The notes beneath the pieces were generated by a model, which saw only the letters and a list, made by a program, of their open reading frames with translations, was not told the DNA's origin and made no database searches. Positions 55,529 to 63,652 of a DNA stretch of 64,000 nucleotides are shown here, piece by piece. Each line of letters opens with the position of its first letter. Position 1 is the stretch's first letter. The stretch comes from Gillisia sp. Hel1_33_143 (GTDB lineage: Bacteria; Bacteroidota; Bacteroidia; Flavobacteriales; Flavobacteriaceae), in the NCBI RefSeq assembly GCF_900104765.1, contig NZ_LT629737.1:3224001-3288000 (forward strand). The letters run 5' to 3'. The position numbers were made by a program, and so were the translations under genes.

Positions 55529-55557
55529 TTTGATTCCTATTCCTATTACTATATTTA
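55529..55557 (+). promoter_or_regulatory. Bacteroidota-type promoter for the GT10 gene
   Basis: TTTG at 55529-55532, spacer 17, then TATATTTA (7 of 8 positions of TAnnTTTG) at 55550-55557, about 25 bp before the ATG at 55582. Confidence 0.5.
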
Positions 55558-55581
55558 CTGAAATTTATAAAATTTGCAACT

Positions 55582-56562
55582 ATGCCAACGCTTAAATTAT
55601 GGTTTACCGATTTTGACCTAAATTTTAAAGTGGATGATAATTATATTTATCATCTTTTAGCAAAAGTTTATACCATTGAGCTAAATTCAGAAAATCCAGA
55701 TTATTTAATTTACTCATGTTACGGTCATAACTTTCTTAATTATAGCTGTATAAGAATATATTATACTGCCGAAAATTTGATTCCAGACTTTAATCTGTGC
55801 GATTATGCCATAGGCTTTTCTAATTTGGAATTTGAAGACAGATACTTAAGGTTTCCATATTTCGCCACATTTGAAAATCAGTTTAATGATCTTCTTTTAG
55901 TCAAGAATTATGATTATTCCATCATTAAAGAGAAACCATTTTTTTGCAATTTTATTTTCGCGAATTCTAATGCCGATCCTACTAGAGATACCTTTTTCCA
56001 TTTACTAAGCAAATATAAAATGGTTTCATCGCCGGGGAAACACCTAAATAATATAAAGATGGATGTTGGAGAAAGATTTTCAAGGGATTGGATGTATTCA
56101 AAGATAAACTTTCAATCTAAGTGTAAGTTTTCAATAGCTTTTGAAAACACATCTGCACCAGGATATACCACAGAAAAGATACTTCACGCTTTCAATTCCA
56201 ATACAATACCTATTTATTGGGGAAATCCGGAGGTATCTCAAGATTTCAATGCTGCTTCCTTCATAAATTGTCACGATTATGAAAATTTTGAAGATATTAT
56301 TAGTGTAATCAAATCAATTGACAATGATGACACAAAATACCTGGAAATGCTCAATACTCCCTCATTTAGAAACAATATCGTTCCTAATCATTTAGAAAAT
56401 ACTAAACTTTTAAATTTCTTCGAAACTATTTTTAGTAAAGATAAACTGAAAAAAAGATCTCAGTTTGGCGCTCAATTAAAATACGAATTAAGCCTCAAAG
56501 CACAAATGCAACTAAAAGATAAATTTTCAAAGTATTCAAAAATTTTAAAATTTTTGAAATAA
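55582..56562 (+). CDS. GT10-family alpha-1,3/4-fucosyltransferase
   Basis: 326 residues. The C-terminal donor-site block is highly characteristic: KFSIAFENTSAPGYTTEKIL near 181-200 and AFNSNTIPIYWGNPE near 202-216 (conserved ExxxxxGYxTEKI and AF...IPIYWG). FANSNADPTRDTFFHLLSKY near 129-148 is the usual preceding helix. Members transfer fucose from GDP-fucose to GlcNAc or glucose. Plus-strand unit with its own promoter, beside wzx. Basic C-terminal tail (KAQMQLKDKFSKYSKILKF) may touch the membrane. As with the GT11/23-like gene, no GDP-fucose pathway is in view. Confidence 0.85.
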   Translation: MPTLKLWFTDFDLNFKVDDNYIYHLLAKVYTIELNSENPDYLIYSCYGHNFLNYSCIRIYYTAENLIPDFNLCDYAIGFSNLEFEDRYLRFPYFATFENQFNDLLLVKNYDYSIIKEKPFFCNFIFANSNADPTRDTFFHLLSKYKMVSSPGKHLNNIKMDVGERFSRDWMYSKINFQSKCKFSIAFENTSAPGYTTEKILHAFNSNTIPIYWGNPEVSQDFNAASFINCHDYENFEDIISVIKSIDNDDTKYLEMLNTPSFRNNIVPNHLENTKLLNFFETIFSKDKLKKRSQFGAQLKYELSLKAQMQLKDKFSKYSKILKFLK

Positions 56563-56796
56563 AAATGTAATCTGAATTTTTTTAAGAAAATTAGGCTCAT
56601 TGTATCAATTGCTAATTTCAAAATTGAAACAGTGAAATTAAAATTGGCATCAAACTCACAACAATAAAATTACAGTTCCACTGCCATAATAAGTATTATA
56701 CTTTTCTCCTCGTTAAACTTATACTAAACCATCCGAATAAATTTTATATCAAAAGCATAGAATGTATCTTCAATTATTAAATCAATTAAAGAAATT

Positions 56797-57117
56797 ATGA
56801 AAGATTACGGAACATTATCTCAGGCAATGAATATATTGAAACTTGAGGAGGGATATGAACATGATTTTAATTTACTAGATGAAAAGATTGAGCTAAAATC
56901 TCAGAAAGAATCTTATGCTACTAATGAATTTGATGTAGATAAGGTATTAAGATTTGAAGGTATGAGTAACCCAGATGATAACTCTATATTATATGCAATT
57001 ACCACACACAACGGTAATAAAGGTTTACTTGTAGACGGTTACGGAATTTCCGGAGGGCAGATATCTAAAGAAATGATGGATAAGCTAGATTTGAAGGAAA
57101 ACAGACCGACAGAATAG
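56797..57117 (+). CDS. Small conserved Bacteroidota protein, function unknown
   Basis: 106 residues, acidic, no signal peptide or helix. The segment DYGTLSQAMNILKLEEGY at the start, FEVDK-like NEFDVDKVLRFEGMSNPDD near 43-61 and ILYAITTHNGNKGLLVDGYGI near 64-84 match a small family often labelled phosphoribosylpyrophosphate synthetase in Bacteroidota; it has none of that enzyme's PRPP-binding loop, so I do not use that name. It precedes Dps by 96 bp on the same strand, which may hint at stress function. No clear promoter upstream. Confidence 0.7.
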   Translation: MKDYGTLSQAMNILKLEEGYEHDFNLLDEKIELKSQKESYATNEFDVDKVLRFEGMSNPDDNSILYAITTHNGNKGLLVDGYGISGGQISKEMMDKLDLKENRPTE

Positions 57118-57149
57118 ATAGTTAATATAGTATTAAACCATACTATAAA

Positions 57150-57181
57150 TTTGCAGTACGTTAGATACTATCGTAATTTTG
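57150..57181 (+). promoter_or_regulatory. Bacteroidota-type promoter for dps
   Basis: TTTG (57150-57153), spacer 20, then TAATTTTG (57174-57181), both exact matches to the Bacteroidota consensus. It is the best promoter in the window and starts transcription about 25 bp before the dps ATG. A second -7-like TAAATTTG overlaps the -33 box. Confidence 0.75.
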
Positions 57182-57213
57182 AATAGTAATTAATATTTCA
57201 ATAAAAGAAAACT

Positions 57214-57705
57214 ATGAGTTATTTAGGACTTGACAAGAAAAAAACATCCAATACAGTAAAGGAATTAAATATTCTTTTAGCAGATTATCATTTGTATTAT
57301 CAAAAATTAAGAAATTTTCACTGGAATGTAATCGGTAAAAATTTCTTTGATCTTCATGAAAAATTTGAAGAGCTTTATGATGATGCAAAATTGAAGGTTG
57401 ATGAAATTGCAGAGAGAATTCTTACCCTAAGATTCCAACCAACAAGCAATTTAAGTGATTACTTAAAAGCATCTAGTATTAAAGAATCTGAATCTGACAT
57501 TTCTGATTCAAATATGATCAAAATACTTTTAGAAGATCACGGAACCTTACTTAAGCAAATGAGAAAAGTTACAGAAATAGCTGAAAAAGGCGGAGACGAG
57601 GGAACCATAGATCTTATTGGTGCTTATATTAGAGAACTTGAGAAAACAAGCTGGATGTTAGATGCATGGAAAATGAAAACAACAGAAAACCATAAACCAG
57701 TATAA
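57214..57705 (+). CDS. dps: Dps family ferritin-like DNA-protection protein
   Basis: 163 residues, four-helix-bundle type. Ferroxidase-site pattern: NFHWNVIGKNFFDLHEKFEELYDDAKLKVDEIAERI near residues 31-66 provides the His, Asp and Glu ligands of Dps dimers. LEDHGTLLKQMRKVTEIAEKGGDEGTIDLIGAYIRELEKTSWML forms the later helices. No extended N-terminal Lys tail of the E. coli type. It stores iron and protects DNA in stress. It has its own good promoter (57150-57181) and is followed by mscS at 13 bp, so both may share a transcript. Confidence 0.93.
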   Translation: MSYLGLDKKKTSNTVKELNILLADYHLYYQKLRNFHWNVIGKNFFDLHEKFEELYDDAKLKVDEIAERILTLRFQPTSNLSDYLKASSIKESESDISDSNMIKILLEDHGTLLKQMRKVTEIAEKGGDEGTIDLIGAYIRELEKTSWMLDAWKMKTTENHKPV

Positions 57706-57718
57706 TAACATTTAATAA

Positions 57719-58609
57719 ATGTTTGAAAAATTTGATTTCAATAAATCAATTAGGGGAATTTGGGATAAGTTAGCCGAGTGGCTAGATTCAATTATTCTAA
57801 ATTTCCCTAATTTTATTTTAGCCTCCTTAGTTTTCTTATTCTTCGTGATGGTTGCAAAGTATGCTGCAAAATTATTTGATGGCATACTTAGAAAAAAAGG
57901 GTCTCAAGATTCTATAAGACAGATCACAGCCAAAGTAGTGAAAGTTATAGTGATCTTAATAGGGTTTTTCATTGCGTTAGGATTATTAAACCTAGATAAG
58001 ATCTTAACATCTATACTCGCTGGTGCGGGTGTAGTAGGTTTAGCAATAGGTCTAGCTCTACAAGGTACTCTTAACAATACATTTTCTGGTGTAATTTTAA
58101 GTTTCTTACCTGAAATACAAATTGGAGATTGGGTGGAAACCAATGGTTTTAAAGGTGAGATCATGGAGATCAACCTTAGAAGCATTATTATTAAAGAGCC
58201 GGATAATAATTATGTAATGATCCCTAATTCTAAGATCATAGATGAACCTTTTAAGAATTACACAAGAACTAATAGATCTAGGGTAATGTTAGATTGTGGC
58301 GTTTCTTACAGTAGCGATCTAGAATTTGTTCAAAATCTTACTAAAGAAACATTAGAAGATATTTTTCCACAACGAGGTAATGAGGAAATTGAATTTATGT
58401 ATCAGGGATTTGGAGACAGTTCTATCAACTTTGTAGCCAGATTTTGGACAGATGTAACGAATAGTAAAGATATCTTAGTTGCAAAGAACAAAGCTATTAT
58501 CGCAGTTAAGAAAGCCTTTGATAAGAATAATATCAATATCCCATTCCCTATAAGAACTATAGATTTTAGTAACCAGTTATCGGTTAATAAGCCCAACATA
58601 GAGCCTTAA
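57719..58609 (+). CDS. mscS: MscS-family mechanosensitive channel
   Basis: 296 residues. An amphipathic start is followed by hydrophobic helices at about 28-50 and 70-92, then the pore helix ILAGAGVVGLAIGLALQGTLNNTFSG near 98-123, which has the Gly/Ala packing of MscS TM3. A beta-domain (GDWVETNGFKGEIMEINLRSIII near 136-158) and a C-terminal alpha/beta domain complete the small-channel fold. Length is that of E. coli MscS. It opens under membrane tension during hypo-osmotic shock. It converges on the phosphatase gene, with a shared terminator between them. Confidence 0.92.
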   Translation: MFEKFDFNKSIRGIWDKLAEWLDSIILNFPNFILASLVFLFFVMVAKYAAKLFDGILRKKGSQDSIRQITAKVVKVIVILIGFFIALGLLNLDKILTSILAGAGVVGLAIGLALQGTLNNTFSGVILSFLPEIQIGDWVETNGFKGEIMEINLRSIIIKEPDNNYVMIPNSKIIDEPFKNYTRTNRSRVMLDCGVSYSSDLEFVQNLTKETLEDIFPQRGNEEIEFMYQGFGDSSINFVARFWTDVTNSKDILVAKNKAIIAVKKAFDKNNINIPFPIRTIDFSNQLSVNKPNIEP

Positions 58610-58636
58610 GGAAGGTAAAAAGATATAAATATTCAT

Positions 58637-58668
58637 AAAAAAGCCCAATCTATTTATCGGGCTTTTTT
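58637..58668. terminator. Bidirectional rho-independent terminator
   Basis: AAAAAAGCCC (58637-58646), 12-base loop, GGGCTTTTTT (58659-58668): a perfect 10-bp stem with an A run at one end and a T run at the other, so it works on both strands. It lies between the convergent mscS and phosphatase genes. Confidence 0.9.
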
Positions 58669-58688
58669 TATTCAATATCATTTTATTC

Positions 58689-61600
58689 TTAGAATGTTAA
58701 ACCTAAACCAACACTTATTCTGGCTCCTTCATCTCCAGAAAAGAGACTTACATTTCCACTCAAGGAACCTGCACTGTTAATCCAAAATCCTCCACCGTAG
58801 CTATCATGCCATGCCTTACTTGCATCTGTTTCAGACCAAACTCTACCTATATCATATCCTCCAAAAACACCTATCTGAAGTGGTAAAAATCGTGTTTTAA
58901 ATTGATCAAAACTATAACGGAGATCACCGCTTGCAACAAAATATTTTTTACCGGAAAATCTGTCTTCTCTAAATGAACGCAATCCGTTATCTCCTCCTAA
59001 TTGAGCAGATTGATAAAACTCATAATCATCTCCTATATTAACTTGGGCTTGCGCTGAAGATTTTAATACGAGCTTTCTACTTGGTATTAGCGCATTATAA
59101 AACCCTAAGTAAGGTTTGAAATAACCGTAAACCTGGTCTACATCTGCAGTATTTACCTGTCCTCCTAAATTTAGTTCAAACTTCATCCCTCTGGTAGGAT
59201 TTAAGATATTATCATAACTTTCATATCTATACATCGCATCTGCTCCTGCAAAATATTTTCTTGAAAATAGATTTTGATCATCAGAAACAAAATCATTGGT
59301 TATAAATCTACCTTCATCCTCTTTTACCTCAACCGTTTCAAATGTAGCTTTGTATCCAAAATAACTTCCAAAAGGAGATTGGCGTACAAGTCCTAAGTGA
59401 ATTCCTAATTTTCCAACTCCTACTCTATTATAATCATACCCTAAATCGTCATCATAATTCTTAGTTTGATTTCCATAACCAAAAAAGTTCTGAGTGAAAT
59501 TCGGATTATTGAAATATCCTCCAACTTCTAGATTGAAATTACCTACAATATTTGCAAATTCTCCTGCATACGAAATATAATAACTATCTGTACCAAAGTA
59601 ATATCCTACACCATAAGTATGTTGAGAAGTAAACGGGTTTCTCTTAAAATCAAAATTAGATTTTACACTTTCCACGCCTATCTTAAATCCTTCATCTGGG
59701 TTATACCCAAATCCCGGAGTAATGCTATTAGAAGAATAGATCTTTTTATCTTTATCATAAGTATTTCTATTATAACTATCAGACAGTCTCACTTTAGCTG
59801 AATTAGCCTCGATAAATGTATTGGGCTGCGATTTATAATCGTGTATCTTTAGCTTGTTGCTATTTTTCACACTATATACATCATTATTCTGCCCACCAAT
59901 AATTCTTAGAAATATATAATTATCTCCCTCTCCTCCAACGTTTATCTTATCATCATCATCCAACCCGTAGATCCAGATTTCATTGGTCTCTTCTTTACTA
60001 TACGTTTTTTCACTTAAAATTTCTGCCCGTTTCCCATCTTTATCTCTACTGATCTTTACATTTGTAAGACCATTTGGCATTCTGGTAATATCAATAAAAT
60101 CATCTTTATCTGTACCAGTCACGATCGCTAAGGTTGCCAAATAATCATAATATCTTTTAGAAATATCCACAATATTATCTCTTCTACCCTTTAACTTCTG
60201 TATTAGATCTTTAGAAGTTTCCCCTTGAGTTTCTGGTGGAAGTTTAGAGAAAGCATCTTCAATAACATCATTTGTGATATGTTCTTGCACATATTTTGCT
60301 TGCTGCAACCAGGTTTCTTTACCTACATTTTGTAACAATTCTCTATCTAATCCAGTGGCAGCGGTATTAAACCATTTAACGTTATTGATATCCTCACCGT
60401 AAACCGCAAATTGTTTTGCAAAACCACTTATTCCTCTCAAAGTACCAAAGAACGCACCGTCAAAATTTGAGAATACCTGGTCTCTATCTCTTGGCACCGG
60501 TTCAAACATATGTAAACCATCTTCTGTATCTTTTTCAGACCATCTCCATTGATCGCTATGTCTGTCCCAATCTCCAATAAGCATATCAAAAACACGAGCT
60601 CTAACATATGCAGCTTCATCTAACTTATATTTCTCATCTTTTCTAAGCTTCTCGAACATATCTTCTGTACTTATGATATCTTCATTTGGATATCCGAATG
60701 AAGGATAACCCTTCCAGCCTTCTTCCGGTCTTTCCTCTATCATATAGATCTCATCACCGTGTCCATTATTATATTTACCTAATGTTTTTTGCTTCGGAAG
60801 ATAATATACCTTAGGGTTGGTGTGATTAATATTAACTGCATCTGCAAGCGTAGGGATAGCAAGAAAACCATAAGGATGAGCAGAGGTATAAAAATCCTGA
60901 ACCAAGTCTTCTGCAATTGTATTCTCCAATCCATCTTGCATTGCATCACCTTTAAAAGCAACAGTTTGCAAAAATTGTATAGCCTTTTTCTTAACTCTTC
61001 TTAAATTATACTCTCTACCTAAAGAATCTTTAACTCTTACAGAAATAGTTTGGTGACCTCCACCTTCTCTAATTGGAGTTAAACCTCCGTATAACGTATC
61101 AAGATCTGCAACTTTTAAAGTAACATCTGTTCCATATAATGCGCGATATCTATCACCCCAAAGCGTTTTAAAGGCTTCACCTTTCTCGGTTTCTTCTTTA
61201 CTATAAACCGACGCTATTTTGGTTGCTTCAAAATCTTCAGGAAAATCTGAGCTATCAAACTCTTTTGGAGCTTCAAAGACTTCTTTTTGATATAATAATA
61301 CCAGCTTATTATTTTCACTGCCAAAATAGCTTACCCAAGAAGAACCATCTTCAAAAACATCATAAACAGCAAAACCTTCTCCTGCAGAAGCAAAGAGTCC
61401 ATCATTACTTAATACAACATAAGAATCTTTAGATCCAGAACCAGATACTATTTGGCGAATACTATCATGCTCTATATATTGTAGCCCATGTTCATGTCCA
61501 GAAACAAAAATGGATCTCTTATGGTTTTGCACTAAAGCCTTTAATCTAGCAGCAAGAGATTTATACCTTTCATTTTGGGCATCTTGAATAGATACTCCTC

Positions 61601-62408
61601 CACTGGTTCTAATTAAAGATGCCAAAGAACCAAGTACTGGAATAGGAATTTTCTTCTGGGCCGGATATATATGTCTTGCAAAATTATACTGTCCTCCATG
61701 AACACCATTGGTGAACACCGGATGGTGCAATGCTATTACTACAGTTTTATCCTGATTTTTATCTAATTCTGAAGCAAGGGCATTGAACATTGCTTCTCTA
61801 GATTTGATCTGTGGACTGTTATCATTAATTAAAGGATGCCTGTCCCAATCTTCTAAATACCACTGAGAATCAATAATTAAAAGTTGTATCTTTTCTGAAA
61901 TATCTACACTTTCAAAACCATTACCGGTATCTGGAGCCCATTTTAATTTCTCAGGATATTTTTCCTTTAAATAATCTTTTTGTCTATTTAAACCTTCAAT
62001 CCCTTCACTATACCAATCATGATTTCCAGGGATAAAGATTACATTTCCATCGTAACTTTCTAAAGCATCCAGCTGTGCATCCAATCTATATTCAGATTGT
62101 TCTCTAGAGGGATTATTCTTAGAAGGCATTCCAACAGGATAAATATTATCCCCTAAAAAAATAGCGTAATTATCTGTACTATTTACAGAATTTATATAAC
62201 TTTTAAAAGCCAAAAGCGCGGCAGAAGAGCCTCCAGGCGGCGAATAACCAGCATCTCCCACTAAATAAAAGGTTTTCTCTATTTTCTTATTTAATGGATA
62301 TTCAAAATTGCTTGAAGGCTCTCCAGTTCTATATTTGGGAGCGTATGTTGAACAACTTAAGATTAAGAATAATCCAAGGATAGTTAGAATTATGTTATTT
62401 TTTTTCAT
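58689..62408 (-). CDS. Lipoprotein metallophosphoesterase fused to an outer-membrane beta-barrel
   Basis: 1239 residues. A lipobox ends at Cys19 (LILSC). Residues about 45-345 are calcineurin-type phosphoesterase: GDAGYSPPGG near 51, FLGDNIYPVGMP near 83, PGNHDWYSEG near 126, ALHHPVFTNGVHGGQ near 225 and SGHEHGLQ near 303 provide the metal ligands. A middle region (about 420-760) has LRRVKKKAIQFLQ, DMLIGDWDRHSDQW near 608 and PRDRDQVFSNFDG near 640, which resembles an atypical kinase fold (CotH/HipA-like); that is inference. The C-terminus (about 880-1239) is BamA/surface-antigen-like barrel ending in a Phe (GLGLTF). Expected location: outer membrane, with the enzymes on one side. Physiological substrate unknown. 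Confidence 0.8.
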   Translation of the reverse strand: MKKNNIILTILGLFLILSCSTYAPKYRTGEPSSNFEYPLNKKIEKTFYLVGDAGYSPPGGSSAALLAFKSYINSVNSTDNYAIFLGDNIYPVGMPSKNNPSREQSEYRLDAQLDALESYDGNVIFIPGNHDWYSEGIEGLNRQKDYLKEKYPEKLKWAPDTGNGFESVDISEKIQLLIIDSQWYLEDWDRHPLINDNSPQIKSREAMFNALASELDKNQDKTVVIALHHPVFTNGVHGGQYNFARHIYPAQKKIPIPVLGSLASLIRTSGGVSIQDAQNERYKSLAARLKALVQNHKRSIFVSGHEHGLQYIEHDSIRQIVSGSGSKDSYVVLSNDGLFASAGEGFAVYDVFEDGSSWVSYFGSENNKLVLLYQKEVFEAPKEFDSSDFPEDFEATKIASVYSKEETEKGEAFKTLWGDRYRALYGTDVTLKVADLDTLYGGLTPIREGGGHQTISVRVKDSLGREYNLRRVKKKAIQFLQTVAFKGDAMQDGLENTIAEDLVQDFYTSAHPYGFLAIPTLADAVNINHTNPKVYYLPKQKTLGKYNNGHGDEIYMIEERPEEGWKGYPSFGYPNEDIISTEDMFEKLRKDEKYKLDEAAYVRARVFDMLIGDWDRHSDQWRWSEKDTEDGLHMFEPVPRDRDQVFSNFDGAFFGTLRGISGFAKQFAVYGEDINNVKWFNTAATGLDRELLQNVGKETWLQQAKYVQEHITNDVIEDAFSKLPPETQGETSKDLIQKLKGRRDNIVDISKRYYDYLATLAIVTGTDKDDFIDITRMPNGLTNVKISRDKDGKRAEILSEKTYSKEETNEIWIYGLDDDDKINVGGEGDNYIFLRIIGGQNNDVYSVKNSNKLKIHDYKSQPNTFIEANSAKVRLSDSYNRNTYDKDKKIYSSNSITPGFGYNPDEGFKIGVESVKSNFDFKRNPFTSQHTYGVGYYFGTDSYYISYAGEFANIVGNFNLEVGGYFNNPNFTQNFFGYGNQTKNYDDDLGYDYNRVGVGKLGIHLGLVRQSPFGSYFGYKATFETVEVKEDEGRFITNDFVSDDQNLFSRKYFAGADAMYRYESYDNILNPTRGMKFELNLGGQVNTADVDQVYGYFKPYLGFYNALIPSRKLVLKSSAQAQVNIGDDYEFYQSAQLGGDNGLRSFREDRFSGKKYFVASGDLRYSFDQFKTRFLPLQIGVFGGYDIGRVWSETDASKAWHDSYGGGFWINSAGSLSGNVSLFSGDEGARISVGLGLTF

Positions 62409-62464
62409 AGAAATCGAAGAGACGTTTTTTTTTTCTAATTTGGCTTGATCTTAATAGAAATTTG

Positions 62465-63652
62465 ATGACAGATTTAATTAAAAATGCCGAGAAATTTACC
62501 TTTGAATTATTCAAAGAAAATTTACCAAACACCTTTATATATCACAACTACAACCACACGCAGCGAGTGGCTAAAAGTACTAAAGAATTAATTGAGAATT
62601 CTGAAATTAATGTTAAAGAGGCAGAAGCGCTAATGCTTGCTGCTTGGCTTCATGACACCGGATATACTGTAACCTATGAAGGTCATGAAATGGAGAGCAT
62701 TAAGATTGCTGAAGACTTTTTAAAAGAACATAATGCAGATACGGAATTAATCAAAATGGTAGTTAGCTGCATAGAAGCAACTCAGATGAATTATACTCCT
62801 AAAACAGAGATTCAGGAGATCATTAGAGATGCCGACTCTTCACATTTTGCTAAAGAATATTTTGGAGAGACTAGCGAACTTCTAAGACAAGAACTTAAGC
62901 TTTTGAACATTGATAATTTTTCTGAAAAAGAATGGAGACAGGAAAATATAAAAGTATTTACTGAAAAACATAAGTACTATACCAACTATGCTCTTAGGAA
63001 ATGGCAACCTGAAAAAGAAAGCAACTTGTTAGAAATTTTAGAAGCTCAAAATAAACAACATAAAAAAAATAAGAAAGAAGATACAAAAGCAAAGCTAAAG
63101 GCCGAGTATAAGAATAATAATCCTGAGCGTAGTATACAGAGTTTATTTAGAATTACACTTAGAAACCATATTAAACTAAGTGATATTGCAGATACTAAAG
63201 CAAACATTTTGCTTTCTGTAAACGCCATTATCATCTCATTGGCACTTTCTAATCTCATTCCCAAATTAGATGCTGTATCCAATAGACACTTATTAATTCC
63301 CACTTTGGTTCTTGTAGTTTTTAGTGTGGCATCTATAATCCTGTCAATTATGTCTACAAGGCCTAATGTAACTACCGGAGAATTTACACGAGAACAGGTA
63401 GAAACAAGAAAAATCAACCTCTTATTCTTCGGAAATTTTCACAAAATGCCATTTGATCAATTTAAATGGGGCCTTAACGAGATCATAAAAGATAAAGATT
63501 ATGTATATGAATCTTTAATGTTAGACTTACACCTTTTAGGTAAGGTTTTACATAGAAAATATATGCTACTAAGACTTACCTATACGGTATTTATGGTGGG
63601 TATGATATGTTCTGTAATTAGCTTTGTAATTGCTTTTTATTTACTTAAATAA
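62465..63652 (+). CDS. HD-domain phosphohydrolase fused to PycTM (Pycsar effector-like) membrane module
   Basis: 395 residues from ATG at 62465 (preceded in frame by TTG). N-terminal HD domain: HNYNHTQRVAKST near 26-38, LAAWLHDTGYT near 57-67 (His-Asp metal pair) and IRDADSSHFA near 119. A Lys/Glu-rich linker (near 195-215) leads to a membrane module with KLSDIADTKANILLSVNAIIISLAL near 235-259 and further helices near 275-295 and 370-392. The DTKANILLSVNA block is typical of the Pycsar effector family (PycTM, formerly DUF5706). PycTM proteins in Pycsar anti-phage systems respond to cyclic UMP/CMP. No cyclase gene is beside it, so the role here is open: defence, or a nucleotide-signalling enzyme with a membrane output. 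Confidence 0.75.
   Translation: MTDLIKNAEKFTFELFKENLPNTFIYHNYNHTQRVAKSTKELIENSEINVKEAEALMLAAWLHDTGYTVTYEGHEMESIKIAEDFLKEHNADTELIKMVVSCIEATQMNYTPKTEIQEIIRDADSSHFAKEYFGETSELLRQELKLLNIDNFSEKEWRQENIKVFTEKHKYYTNYALRKWQPEKESNLLEILEAQNKQHKKNKKEDTKAKLKAEYKNNNPERSIQSLFRITLRNHIKLSDIADTKANILLSVNAIIISLALSNLIPKLDAVSNRHLLIPTLVLVVFSVASIILSIMSTRPNVTTGEFTREQVETRKINLLFFGNFHKMPFDQFKWGLNEIIKDKDYVYESLMLDLHLLGKVLHRKYMLLRLTYTVFMVGMICSVISFVIAFYLLK

Noticed and set aside
56797-57117. Name phosphoribosylpyrophosphate synthetase for the 106-residue protein
   Set aside because: The protein is a third of the size of that enzyme and has no PRPP-binding loop.
61223-61432. Plus-strand ORFs within the phosphatase-barrel gene
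   Set aside because: They are antisense to a protein with clear domains along its whole length, and have low-complexity composition.
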